From NCBI GenBank assembly GCA_030529995.1, contig JAUMVT010000012.1, positions 1 through 44,987 on the forward strand: 44,987 nt of DNA, read 5' to 3'. The position numbers were made by a program, and so were the translations under genes. The notes beneath the pieces were generated by a model that did no database searches, was not told the origin of the DNA, and saw only the letters and a list, made by a program, of their open reading frames with translations. Shown piece by piece: positions 1-9,428 of this stretch. Position 1 is the first letter of the stretch. Each line of letters opens with the position of its first letter. Source of the stretch: Clostridia bacterium (GTDB lineage: Bacteria > Bacillota > Clostridia > Christensenellales > Aristaeellaceae).

Positions 1-80
1 CGAACAGATTTTATTCATGCGGGGTGTCCAATTTGCACTTGCAATTTGCGATCAATTTTCAGAACTACCCACCCCCGTCC

Positions 81-109
81 TTTTCAAACTCCCCAAAATA
101 TGATATAAC
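81..109 (+). promoter_or_regulatory. promoter upstream of the YunG-like gene
   Basis: TTTTCA (81-86), a 17-nt spacer and TATAAC (104-109), with a TG dinucleotide one base before the -10 box (extended -10). Predicted transcription start is about 116, giving a leader of about 180 nt before the gene at 295. Bases 1-80 hold no gene that I recognise; an insertion-sequence-like motif there is treated as a finding. Confidence 0.6.
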
Positions 110-162
110 ACAGCCATGGAAGAATACGTTTCATCGGCTTCCTTGAAGGGGTCGATGGAAGA

Positions 163-288
163 ATGCAAGGGGTATTTTTGCGGCTGGCGGAGGCAATCGG
201 CATTGTCGTGCTGATCATCCGTTCACAGATCTGCAATGAAATACCGGCATTCCGAGAGCTTTCAAAGAAAACGGACACAGAAGGATGA
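163..288 (+). CDS. possible 41-aa small protein in the leader
   Basis: An ATG-initiated frame of 41 codons lies between the extended -10 promoter and the YunG-like gene, ending 6 nt before that gene's start. The predicted peptide has a hydrophobic centre (GIVVLII) and a charged tail (FRELSKKTDTEG). The upstream purine run (GGAAGA directly before ATG) is too close to be a good ribosome site. I recognise no family. It could be a leader peptide, the tail of a degraded gene, or chance. Confidence 0.2.
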   Translation: MQGVFLRLAEAIGIVVLIIRSQICNEIPAFRELSKKTDTEG

Positions 289-294
289 ACCGGC

Positions 295-729
295 ATGAAC
301 AGACAATTCTATGGCGAGGAGTACAGCGACCTGAAGCGGAAAAAGAAAGGCAATCCGCAATTGATAACGCTGGGGGATTTGTATCGGATCCTCCGCAAAG
401 CATGGTGCAAAGAAACGGCCTATCCCGCCTGTCAGGCAGAGTGGGTGCCGTCGGATCCCTCCTATGGGCAGTGTGCAGTTACCGCCATGCTGGTATGCGA
501 TATGTTTGGCGGCACCATCCACCGCATCCGTGTCAGCGGCGGCGGCCCCCATTACTTTAACCGAATCGACGGTCACACCATCGATCTCACGGTGGAGCAG
601 TTTGATCTCTACCACATTCCCGTGCGCTACGAGCCCAACGAGGAAATTCCCCGGCAGTATTGCGGCAAAAATGCGGATACGGCCAAGCGGTACAAACTGC
701 TGATCGAGCGCATTGCCGGACTGCTGTAA
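295..729 (+). CDS. YunG-like protein of unknown function
   Basis: This 144-residue soluble protein resembles the YunG family of Firmicutes, whose biochemical role I do not know. Supporting features are the segment around QCAVTAMLVCDMFGG (about residues 58-72), the conserved-looking GGGPHYFNRIDGHTIDLT stretch (about 82-99) and the typical small size. The central Cys followed by the HYFN and IDLT segments suggests a papain-like or transglutaminase-like fold, but this is an inference from pattern only. Start: ATG at 295 with AAGGA about 10 nt upstream. It appears monocistronic, because the next gene has its own promoter in the gap. There is no signal peptide or membrane segment. Confidence 0.7.
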   Translation: MNRQFYGEEYSDLKRKKKGNPQLITLGDLYRILRKAWCKETAYPACQAEWVPSDPSYGQCAVTAMLVCDMFGGTIHRIRVSGGGPHYFNRIDGHTIDLTVEQFDLYHIPVRYEPNEEIPRQYCGKNADTAKRYKLLIERIAGLL

Positions 730-775
730 TGCCGGGCGGGATCTGCCATCCCCGAAAACCGTGCTTCCCCCTCAG

Positions 776-804
776 TTGCTCCTACACAAAAAATATGATA
801 CAAT
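776..804 (+). promoter_or_regulatory. promoter of the rseC-like/trxA pair
   Basis: TTGCTC (776-781), 17-nt spacer, TACAAT (799-804) with an upstream TG (extended -10). The predicted start near 811 rules out the ATG at 809 and supports translation from 839. The -10 region (AATATGATACAAT) is almost the same as that of the YunG-like gene (AATATGATATAAC). Confidence 0.7.
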
Positions 805-838
805 AAGCATGGACACCAATGGGAAACGGGTGATAGAT

Positions 839-1267
839 ATGGAACGAATCGGAGAAGTAACCGCCGTGAACGGGGAATGGTTAAGCGTAACCTTCTGCCG
901 GCCAACGGATTGTGACAAGTGCCACGCTTGCATCGGCGGCGCCAAGCAGACCACCATCGAGGTGAAGGGCAAGGCGCAGCTGGGGGAGTATGCCGTGGTG
1001 GAAATGCCTGAGCGCGTGGTGCTGAAGGCCTCTGCCATTGCTTACGTGATTCCCCTGCTGGTGATGCTGGCAGGCATGTTCCTGGGGGCAGTGCTCTTCC
1101 CGGAGAATCGGGACACCGCCGCCCTGCTGGGTGCGCTGATCGGACTGGCGCTGTCCGTGGGCGCCCTGATGCTGACGGAAAAGAAGCGCCGGAACGATCC
1201 CACCTGGCAGCCTGTGCTGAAGGAGATCGTCCCTCGTGTGGAAGGAGTGAAACGCAATGGCAACTGA
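839..1267 (+). CDS. RseC/MucC-family (SoxR-reducing system) membrane protein
   Basis: This 142-residue protein has an N-terminal cytoplasmic domain with four cysteines spaced C-x4-C-x2-C-x2-C (residues 20, 25, 28 and 31), then two transmembrane helices (about 65-87 and 93-113) and a charged tail. This is the layout of the RseC/MucC family. Members act in reduction of SoxR or in anti-sigma pathways in proteobacteria; in Firmicutes they are often near Rnf-type or thioredoxin redox genes. I chose the ATG at 839 because the promoter predicts a transcript starting near 811. Its last 11 nt overlap trxA, so the two are translationally coupled, which suggests a membrane-linked redox job. The actual partner is unknown. 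Confidence 0.75.
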   Translation: MERIGEVTAVNGEWLSVTFCRPTDCDKCHACIGGAKQTTIEVKGKAQLGEYAVVEMPERVVLKASAIAYVIPLLVMLAGMFLGAVLFPENRDTAALLGALIGLALSVGALMLTEKKRRNDPTWQPVLKEIVPRVEGVKRNGN

Positions 1268-1574
1268 ACTGAATCAGACAACCTTTGATGATTTTATCAG
1301 GAAGGCTGACAAGCCTGTGCTGGTGGACTTCTGGGCCACCTGGTGCGGACCTTGCCGGATGCTTTCTCCGGTGGTGGAGCAGCTGGCGGCTAACCACGCC
1401 GACACCCTGACCGTGGCCAAGGTGAACGTGGACGACTGCCCCGACCTGGCCAGCCGGTACGGGATCATGAGCATCCCTACCCTGCTGCTGTTCAAAAGCG
1501 GCCAGCTGGTCGACAAGGCCGTAGGCTATCAGCCCTTGGACGGGCTGGAAGCCTTTGTGCAGAAGGCACTGTAA
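1257..1574 (+). CDS. trxA: thioredoxin
   Basis: A 105-residue thioredoxin of normal length. The active site WCGPC is at residues 29-33, preceded by the typical VDFWAT strand, and the cis-proline loop SIPT is at about 72-75. The protein is a cytoplasmic dithiol-disulfide oxidoreductase, normally recycled by thioredoxin reductase and supplying electrons to ribonucleotide reductase and other targets. Its start lies inside the end of the rseC-like gene, with GGAGTGAAACGCA ahead of the ATG providing the ribosome site. A stem-loop terminator follows directly. No reductase gene is nearby, so whether it is the cell's main thioredoxin cannot be told. Confidence 0.95.
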   Translation: MATELNQTTFDDFIRKADKPVLVDFWATWCGPCRMLSPVVEQLAANHADTLTVAKVNVDDCPDLASRYGIMSIPTLLLFKSGQLVDKAVGYQPLDGLEAFVQKAL

Positions 1575-1583
1575 GCAAAGGAA

Positions 1584-1613
1584 GACTGCTTCGAATATCG
1601 GAGCAGCCTTTTT
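1584..1613 (+). terminator. terminator after trxA
   Basis: Ten-position stem GACTGCTTCG / CGGAGCAGCC (one mismatch, one G-T pair) with a 5-nt loop, followed by TTTTT. It lies 9 nt after the trxA stop. Confidence 0.8.
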
Positions 1614-1633
1614 CATACCCAATTGGGAGCATT

Positions 1634-1664
1634 AAAAATCGGCGTCCCCATCATGAGGACGCCG
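1634..1664 (-). terminator. minus-strand terminator-like hairpin
   Basis: Perfect 8-bp stem CGGCGTCC / GGACGCCG (1640-1647 and 1657-1664). On the minus strand it is followed by ATTTTTA. It probably backs up the terminator of the BMP-protein transcript arriving from the right. Confidence 0.55.
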
Positions 1665-1670
1665 AGCATA

Positions 1671-1907
1671 GACCATCAACAAACCCATGGGTGGCGTTGG
1701 AGGGCTCGCAAGCCCTCCAACTCTAGATCGAAAATCGGCGAGCCTCTTTGAGGCAGTTAAACGGGGCGAAGCCCCTGCGGCGATTTTCGCGCGATTTCGT
1801 AAGAAATCGCTTCCTTACACGAGGGAACGGCCGGGAGAACGGTGAAACCGTTCGACCAGTGAGCGAGTGCAAAAAAATCGCCAAAGTGGCTTTGCCACTT
1901 TGGCGAT
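1671..1907 (+). repeat. multi-hairpin intergenic repeat, copy A
   Basis: A 237-bp non-coding element made of consecutive stem-loops. Arms are GGAGGGCT/AGCCCTCC near 1699-1718, GCCTC/GAGGC near 1742-1753, CGGGGC/GCCCCT near 1762-1775, GCGATTTC/GAAATCGC at 1791-1810, GAACGGT/ACCGTTC near 1837-1853, and ATCGCCAAAGTGG/CCACTTTGGCGAT at 1877-1907. A second copy lies in the opposite orientation at 11726-11957. Shared unpaired blocks include CTTCCTTACACGAGGGAACG and CCAGTGAGCGAGTGC. It fills the convergent gap between trxA and the BMP-protein gene. Confidence 0.85.
1871..1907 (-). terminator. terminator of the BMP-protein gene, supplied by repeat copy A
   Basis: The last hairpin of the repeat (13-bp stem, 1877-1907), read on the minus strand, is followed by seven T residues (plus-strand A run 1871-1877). 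It lies 5 nt past the stop codon of the gene that ends at 1913. Confidence 0.8.
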
Positions 1908-1912
1908 AGAAC

Positions 1913-3049
1913 TTACTGCACTTCGATGCCCTTCAGCACGAAGGTCAGCTCGCTGGCCACGAAAGCCCGGGTGATGGGCTCGCCGGCCTTGGCGGAGGTG
2001 CCCTCGATGTCCTTCACGAAGCAGCCGTTGGCATCGGTGATCTGGTTGCCTTCATTGTCCCACAGTTCCTGATTGAACACGTCGAACTCGCCGGACAGGA
2101 TCTTGGCCTTGGCAGCCTCGATGGCTTCGGCAGTGCCCTCGGCGCAGTTCTCGCTCAGGGGAGACAGGTCGATCAGGCCGTCGGACATATCCAGGAAGAT
2201 GTTCTCGGACTTCCAGGTGCCGTCAATCACGTCCTGCACTTCCTGGGTGTACACAGCGCCCCACTTCCACACGGGAGCTACCAGGTGAGCCTGAGGAGCG
2301 TCAGCGGTCATGTCGGCATTGTAGCCGCAGCCCCACACGCCGGCTTCCTGAGCGGCAATCTGGGGGTTGGGGGTGTCGCAGTGCTGACCGATGACATCGC
2401 AGCCCATGGCCAGCAGGGCATCGGCGGTCTGGCGCTCCAGGGTAGCGTCATACCAGGTGTTGGTATACTTCACGTACACCACGGCGTCAGGGTTCACGCT
2501 CTGCACGCCCAGGGCGAAGGCATCGAAGCCGCCGATGACTTCGGGGGTCTGCATGGCAGCCACGAAGCCGATCTTGTTGGTCTGGGTCTTCAGGCCTGCG
2601 GCGATGCCGGCCAGGTAGCGAGCCTGATAGATGGCGCCGAAGTAGTTGTTGAAGTTGGTGTCGTTGCTCTTATAGCCGGAGCAGTGGGAGAAGATCACAT
2701 CGGGATACTCATCGGCCAGCTCTTCCATGAAGTTCATGTAGCCGTAGCTGTTGCCGAAGATGATTTGGCAGCCGGCTTCCACCAGCTCACGAATGGCGGT
2801 GTCGCAGGCACCGTCTTCGCTGACGTTGGTCTTCAGGACGATTTGGTCATCGCTCAGTCCCAGGGCTTCCTGCATTTCCTTCACGCCCTGATAGTGTGCG
2901 TAGGTGTAGCCCTTGTCGCTGACATCGCCAACGAAGATGAAGCCAACCTTCAGGTTTTCCTTGTTGACGGGAGCAAATTCAGCAGATGCAAAGCTTACCG
3001 CGCCGAGGGTCAGCACCAGGCAGAGAACCAAAGCCAGGATCTTCTTCAT
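1913..3049 (-). CDS. BMP-family (PnrA-like) ABC transporter substrate-binding protein
   Basis: This 378-residue exported binding protein belongs to the BMP/PnrA family, whose characterised members bind purine nucleosides for ABC import. It has a signal peptide (residues 1-23, charged MKK then a hydrophobic core) and a probable signal-peptidase-I site ASA-E. The family fold is recognisable in VGFIFVGDVSDKGYTYAH, the IIFGNSYG strand and NKIGFVAAM. No cysteine follows the signal peptide, so it is not a standard lipoprotein. It lies 43 nt downstream of xpt on the same strand, so the two are probably one transcript for purine salvage. The permease and ATPase genes expected with it are not in the window. 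Basic-membrane-protein ligands other than nucleosides (for example riboflavin) cannot be excluded. Confidence 0.85.
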   Translation of the reverse strand: MKKILALVLCLVLTLGAVSFASAEFAPVNKENLKVGFIFVGDVSDKGYTYAHYQGVKEMQEALGLSDDQIVLKTNVSEDGACDTAIRELVEAGCQIIFGNSYGYMNFMEELADEYPDVIFSHCSGYKSNDTNFNNYFGAIYQARYLAGIAAGLKTQTNKIGFVAAMQTPEVIGGFDAFALGVQSVNPDAVVYVKYTNTWYDATLERQTADALLAMGCDVIGQHCDTPNPQIAAQEAGVWGCGYNADMTADAPQAHLVAPVWKWGAVYTQEVQDVIDGTWKSENIFLDMSDGLIDLSPLSENCAEGTAEAIEAAKAKILSGEFDVFNQELWDNEGNQITDANGCFVKDIEGTSAKAGEPITRAFVASELTFVLKGIEVQ

Positions 3050-3092
3050 GTGATTTTCTCCTCCGATTGCAAGTCGTTAGAAAATGGTATAT

Positions 3093-3671
3093 TCAATCGT
3101 CGCGGAGGATGACATGGCCATCCTCAATCGCGTCGACGATTGCCAGAGACACGACCTTCACGCCTTCCTTGCGGAGCTTTTCTCCGCCGGGCTGAAAGCC
3201 TTTTTCCACGCACACGCCGGCGCCTACCAGCGTGCAGCCTGCCTGCTCAACGATGCTGCGCAGCCCTTCAATGGCTTCGCCGTTGGCCAGGAAATCATCG
3301 ATGATCAGCACCCGGGAGCCTGCCGGCAGGTACTTGCGGCTGACCCGTACGGTGTTCATCGTTCCGTGGGTGAAGGAGAACACATCCGCCGTGTACACGT
3401 CCGAGCCCACGTTCTTGTGGTCCCCCTTCTTGGCGAAGATGACGGGCACATTGCCGAAGGCCTGGGCGGTGGTGATGGCCACGGCAATGCCGCTGGCTTC
3501 CACCGTCAGGATGCAGTCGATATCTTCTCCCTTGAAGGCTTCCCGGAAGGCCTGCCCCATCTTGGTGGACAGATCCACATCAATGCGGTGATTCAGGAAG
3601 GAATCCACCTTCACCACATCCATGCCGATGCCGATCCCCCGGGTACGGATTGCCTCTTTCAGCTCCTCCAT
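3093..3671 (-). CDS. xpt: xanthine phosphoribosyltransferase
   Basis: This 192-residue enzyme converts xanthine and PRPP to XMP in purine salvage. It matches Xpt in length and by the PRPP-binding loop VLIIDDFLANGEA (residues 121-133), the N-terminal MEELKEAI start and the VEASGIA segment. The frame is open eight codons further upstream. I chose the ATG at 3671 because GGAGG sits 5 nt before it and because it gives the usual Xpt N-terminus. A TTGCAT-17-TACAAT promoter lies just upstream, leaving about 40 nt of leader. That is too short for the purine riboswitch that often precedes this gene in Bacilli and Clostridia. The downstream neighbour is a probable nucleoside-binding protein. Confidence 0.93.
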   Translation of the reverse strand: MEELKEAIRTRGIGIGMDVVKVDSFLNHRIDVDLSTKMGQAFREAFKGEDIDCILTVEASGIAVAITTAQAFGNVPVIFAKKGDHKNVGSDVYTADVFSFTHGTMNTVRVSRKYLPAGSRVLIIDDFLANGEAIEGLRSIVEQAGCTLVGAGVCVEKGFQPGGEKLRKEGVKVVSLAIVDAIEDGHVILRDD

Positions 3672-3714
3672 GTGCGCCTCCATAAACACGAACATTCTTA
3701 ATCGATACAGGCTT

Positions 3715-3743
3715 ATTGTACACTAAAATAACGAACGATGCAA
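3715..3743 (-). promoter_or_regulatory. promoter of xpt
   Basis: On the minus strand: TTGCAT (3743-3738), 17-nt spacer, TACAAT (3720-3715). It leaves no space for an aptamer before the start codon. Confidence 0.75.
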
Positions 3744-3845
3744 TAGCATTTTTTCATTTTTTTCAGAAAAAATCCGTCTTTTCCCCAAAATAAAATTTTC
3801 CACGGAAAAGACCCGACTGAAACCATTTATAATGAAGGAAAACAC

Positions 3846-3874
3846 TTTCTTTTTGGGTGAAAATAAGGTATAAT
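3846..3874 (+). promoter_or_regulatory. probable promoter of gyrBA
   Basis: A perfect TATAAT at 3869-3874 with a weak -35 (TTTCTT, 3846-3851) 17 nt upstream. The leader to gyrB would be about 95 nt. The AT-rich stretch 3744-3845 between the divergent promoters holds no other feature that I can support. Confidence 0.55.
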
Positions 3875-3895
3875 AGATACGTTGGAGAAGAATAA

Positions 3896-5959
<2,064 letters not shown>

Positions 5960-5978
5960 TGGCTAATGGAGAAATGAA

Positions 5979-8504
5979 ATGAGCAGTATACAGGATAAGC
6001 TGATTCCGGTGAATCTGGAACAGGAGATGAAGCGCTCCTTTATCTCCTACGCCATGGCGGTCATTGTGGACCGTGCCCTGCCGGATGTGCGGGACGGACT
6101 GAAGCCCGTCCATCGCCGCATTATTTATGACATGAACGAGCTGGGCATGACCCCGGACAAGCCCTACCGCAAGAGCGCCCGTCTGGTGGGCGATGTGCTT
6201 GGTAAATTCCATCCCCACGGGGATTCCTCCGTGTACGACGCCATGGTGCGTCTGGCGCAGCCCTTCAACATCCGGTATCCGCTGGTGGACGGCCAGGGCA
6301 ACTTCGGCTCTGTGGACGGCGACGGCGCCGCCGCCATGCGTTACACCGAAGCCCGCATGACCAAGCTGACCATGCACCTGCTGGAGGGCATTGACAAGGA
6401 CACGGTGGACTTCTACCCCAACTTCGACGAAACCCTGATGCAGCCTGCCGTGCTGCCCAGCCGCTTCCCCAACCTGCTGGTGAACGGCTCCAGCGGCATT
6501 GCCGTAGGCATGGCCACCAATATTCCCCCCCACAACCTGCGGGAGGTCATTAACGGCGTCATCTGCATGATTGACAAGCCGGACTGCACCGTGGAAGACC
6601 TGATGCAGCACATCAAGGGACCCGACTTCCCCACCGCCGGCATTATCCTTGGCCGCCGGGGCATTCGGGAAGCCTACTTCACCGGCAAGGGGCGGATCGA
6701 GATCCGTGCCCGGAGCAACATTGAACAGATGAGCGGCGGCCGCAGCCGGATTGTGGTGACGGAGATCCCCTATCAGGTGAACAAGGCCAAGCTGGTGGAG
6801 AAGATCGCCGAGCTGGTGCACGAAAAGCGGCTGGAGGGCATCAGCGACATCCGTGACGAAAGCGACCGGAAGGGCATGCGCATCGTCATTGAGCTGAAGA
6901 AGGACGTGTATCCTCAGGTGGTGCTGAACTACCTGTACAAGCACACCTCCCTGCAGGAAACCTTCGGCGCCAACATGCTGGCCCTGGTGGACGGCAAGCC
7001 CCGCATCCTGAACCTGCGGGAAATGGTGTACTACTACCTGCAGCATCAAAAGGACGTGATCACCCGCCGCACCCGGCACGACCTGGAAGCGGCGCAGGCA
7101 CGGGCTCACATCTTGGAAGGCCTGCTGAAGGCGCTGGACTACATTGACGAAATCGTGGAGATGATCAAGGCCAGCGAAGGTCCCACCCAGGCCAAGACGG
7201 CCTTGATGGAGCGATTCGCCTTCTCCGAGAAGCAGGCACAGGCCATTCTGGACATGCGTCTGGCGCGCCTGACCGGTCTGGAACGGGATCGGCTCATGGC
7301 AGAGTACAAGGAGAAGGAGCAGATCATTGCCAACCTGACCGCCATTCTGGCCGATGAAAAGCTGCTGATGAACGTGATCAAGACGGAGATCACCGAAATT
7401 CGGGACAAGTACGGCGATGACCGGCGCACGGAGCTGACCACCATCGAGGGCGAAATCGATGTGGAAGACCTGATTCAGGAAGAGGACATGGTGGTGACCA
7501 TGACCCACGAAGGCTACGTGAAGCGCATCGCCAAGTCCGTCTACAAGGCGCAGAACCGGGGCGGCAAGGGCGTTACGGGCATGACCACCAAGGATGAGGA
7601 CTATGCGGAAATCATGCGGGTAGTCAACACCCACTCGGAGATCATGTTCTTCACCGACCGGGGCCGGGTGTACAGCCTGAAGTGCTACCAGATTCCCGAA
7701 GCCGGGCGCACCGCACGGGGCACCGCCGTGGTGAACCTGCTGCAGATCGCCGCCGGCGAAAAGGTGACGGCGGTGGTGCCGCTGCCCCGGGAGGATGATG
7801 AAAAGGAATACAACCTGGTCATGGCCACCCACGGGGGCATCATTAAGAAGACCGCCCTCAGCGAATTCCGCAACCTGCGGAAGAACGGCCTGATCGCCAT
7901 TGTGCTGAAGGACGACGACGCCTTGGTAGGCGTGGAGCTGACCCAGGGCAATGATGACCTGATGCTGGGCACCCGGAAAGGCATGTGCATCCGCTTCAAT
8001 GAATCCCACCTGCGCTTGATGGGTCGGAACAGCATGGGCGTCAAGTCCATGCGGCTGGACGAGGATGATGAAATCATCGACATGTGCCCCGTGGAAGAAG
8101 GGGCGCAGGTGCTGGTGATCACCGCCCTGGGCTACGGCAAGCGGACGGACGTGGACGAATACCGTGAGCAGGGACGGAACGGCAAGGGCATCCGTGCCAT
8201 GAACCTGACGGAGAAGACCGGCGACCTGGCGGCACTGCTGCTGGTGCAGCCGGAGGAGGATATCCTGCTGATCACCGACGACGGCACCATCATCCGCACC
8301 CCTGTGGAGACCATTCGGGTGTGCGGCCGGAACACCCAGGGTGTGCGCATCATGAAGCTGGCTGATGGCAGCCGGGTCATCGGCGTTGCCCGGGCGGACA
8401 AGGAAGAGGAAACCATGGAGGACACGGTGGATGAGGATACCGCCCAAACCGAGGACGTGCGGGAAGAAACCCTGCTGAACGACACCCCGGATGAGGAAAT
8501 CTGA
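5979..8504 (+). CDS. gyrA: DNA gyrase subunit A
   Basis: This 841-residue DNA cleavage and rejoining subunit has the catalytic tyrosine at residue 122 in [11 protein letters not shown]. The quinolone-determining region [12 protein letters not shown] retains Ser83 and Asp87 (E. coli numbering coincides), so no common resistance substitution is seen. A GyrA-box variant, QNRGGKG (residues about 525-531), separates it from ParC, which lacks this box. The C-terminal beta-pinwheel is followed by a strongly acidic tail of about 35 residues, as in many GyrA proteins. It lies in an operon with gyrB (19-nt gap) and ends at a strong bidirectional terminator. Confidence 0.97.
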   Translation: MSSIQDKLIPVNLEQEMKRSFISYAMAVIVDRALPDVRDGLKPVHRRIIYDMNELGMTPDKPYRKSARLVGDVLGKFHPHGDSSVYDAMVRLAQPFNIRYPLVDGQGNFGSVDGDGAAAMRYTEARMTKLTMHLLEGIDKDTVDFYPNFDETLMQPAVLPSRFPNLLVNGSSGIAVGMATNIPPHNLREVINGVICMIDKPDCTVEDLMQHIKGPDFPTAGIILGRRGIREAYFTGKGRIEIRARSNIEQMSGGRSRIVVTEIPYQVNKAKLVEKIAELVHEKRLEGISDIRDESDRKGMRIVIELKKDVYPQVVLNYLYKHTSLQETFGANMLALVDGKPRILNLREMVYYYLQHQKDVITRRTRHDLEAAQARAHILEGLLKALDYIDEIVEMIKASEGPTQAKTALMERFAFSEKQAQAILDMRLARLTGLERDRLMAEYKEKEQIIANLTAILADEKLLMNVIKTEITEIRDKYGDDRRTELTTIEGEIDVEDLIQEEDMVVTMTHEGYVKRIAKSVYKAQNRGGKGVTGMTTKDEDYAEIMRVVNTHSEIMFFTDRGRVYSLKCYQIPEAGRTARGTAVVNLLQIAAGEKVTAVVPLPREDDEKEYNLVMATHGGIIKKTALSEFRNLRKNGLIAIVLKDDDALVGVELTQGNDDLMLGTRKGMCIRFNESHLRLMGRNSMGVKSMRLDEDDEIIDMCPVEEGAQVLVITALGYGKRTDVDEYREQGRNGKGIRAMNLTEKTGDLAALLLVQPEEDILLITDDGTIIRTPVETIRVCGRNTQGVRIMKLADGSRVIGVARADKEEETMEDTVDEDTAQTEDVREETLLNDTPDEEI

Positions 8505-8525
8505 AAATTATCCCCATAAGTAAAC

Positions 8526-8563
8526 GAATCCCCTGCCAGCCATACGCCGGCAGGGGATTCTTG
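8526..8563 (+). terminator. terminator after gyrA, probably bidirectional
   Basis: Perfect 12-bp stem GAATCCCCTGCC / GGCAGGGGATTC (8526-8537 and 8549-8560), between the convergent ends of gyrA and the DUF308 gene. T runs are short on both sides. Confidence 0.8.
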
Positions 8564-8574
8564 TAACGATGTGT

Positions 8575-9132
8575 TTATTGGTGCAGTGCTTTGTACCACC
8601 GCACCCCGATGAACATGGTGTACAGCAGGGACAGGCCTTCGTACATCAGCGAGATGCCGATGATCACACCCACGGTGATGCTGAGGATTTCAGGCTTCAG
8701 GAAGCCGGCAACACCGATGAGTGCCTCCAGAATGCCGATGACCCACAGCCATGCCCGGCCGGGGATCCGATCCTGCCGCATATCCAGGGCAGAGCCCAGC
8801 AGGCCAATGCCGTCCACCAGCACCATCATGCTGATGAGCACCCGGAGCACCTCTCCCGCAATGAAGGACTTGCACATGATGAAGATGCCCACCACCACGG
8901 CCACAACGCCCTTGGTCAGGAAGGAGCGATTGCCGAAGATGGTTCTGCGCATGATCCATGCCACGCCCAACTGGAGCAGGCCGGAAAGCACCACCAGAAT
9001 GCCGATCCAGTCCGCCATGATATCCATGATTTCGCCGCTGTTCACCATGCAGCCAATGCCGGCAACCACCAGCAGTGCCGCTGCTACGGACCAAAGAACA
9101 ATCAGCCCGATATGTCTGCTTTTCTTATCCAT
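8575..9132 (-). CDS. HdeD/DUF308-family integral membrane protein
   Basis: This 185-residue protein has about six transmembrane helices arranged as three pairs of hydrophobic hairpins. Short loops such as NSGEIMDIMADW and KPEILSITVGV recur, which is the pattern of the HdeD (DUF308) family. E. coli HdeD is linked to acid resistance; the role in Firmicutes is not established. The start ATG at 9132 follows AAGGTGG about 8 nt upstream. It is monocistronic, with its own extended -10 promoter, and convergent with gyrA. Confidence 0.8.
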   Translation of the reverse strand: MDKKSRHIGLIVLWSVAAALLVVAGIGCMVNSGEIMDIMADWIGILVVLSGLLQLGVAWIMRRTIFGNRSFLTKGVVAVVVGIFIMCKSFIAGEVLRVLISMMVLVDGIGLLGSALDMRQDRIPGRAWLWVIGILEALIGVAGFLKPEILSITVGVIIGISLMYEGLSLLYTMFIGVRWYKALHQ

Positions 9133-9194
9133 GATTCAGCCACCTTTCTCCGGCGGTGAACCTGGCGTGCCTGCCGCTTCCTCCGCCTGATTTC

Positions 9195-9223
9195 ATTGTA
9201 ACATAAGCGGCGTTGGTGTTGCA
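9195..9223 (-). promoter_or_regulatory. promoter of the DUF308 gene
   Basis: Minus strand: weak TGCAAC (9223-9218), 17-nt spacer, TACAAT (9200-9195), with TG one base before the -10 (extended -10). The leader is about 55 nt. Confidence 0.5.
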
Positions 9224-9321
9224 TGGACAAAACACAGGTTTGTCTAAATTTCGTCAAGGAAGGAGATTCGCTCATCAGGCAGACAGGATCTTCGACGATG
9301 TATCCGCTTTTGCCCGCCCCC

Positions 9322-9350
9322 TTGCCAAACCTTGATTTGGGGCGTATACT
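9322..9350 (+). promoter_or_regulatory. promoter of the secreted-protein gene
   Basis: TTGCCA (9322-9327), 17-nt spacer, TATACT (9345-9350). The leader is about 70 nt, ending in GGAGGTGATCGCCAC before the ATG at 9429. Confidence 0.65.
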
Positions 9351-9428
9351 TTTTCTTGAGTTCGGGATAAAAAGAACGCTCTGTTTCGTTCAATAGGGTG
9401 AATGATGATATTTGGAGGTGATCGCCAC

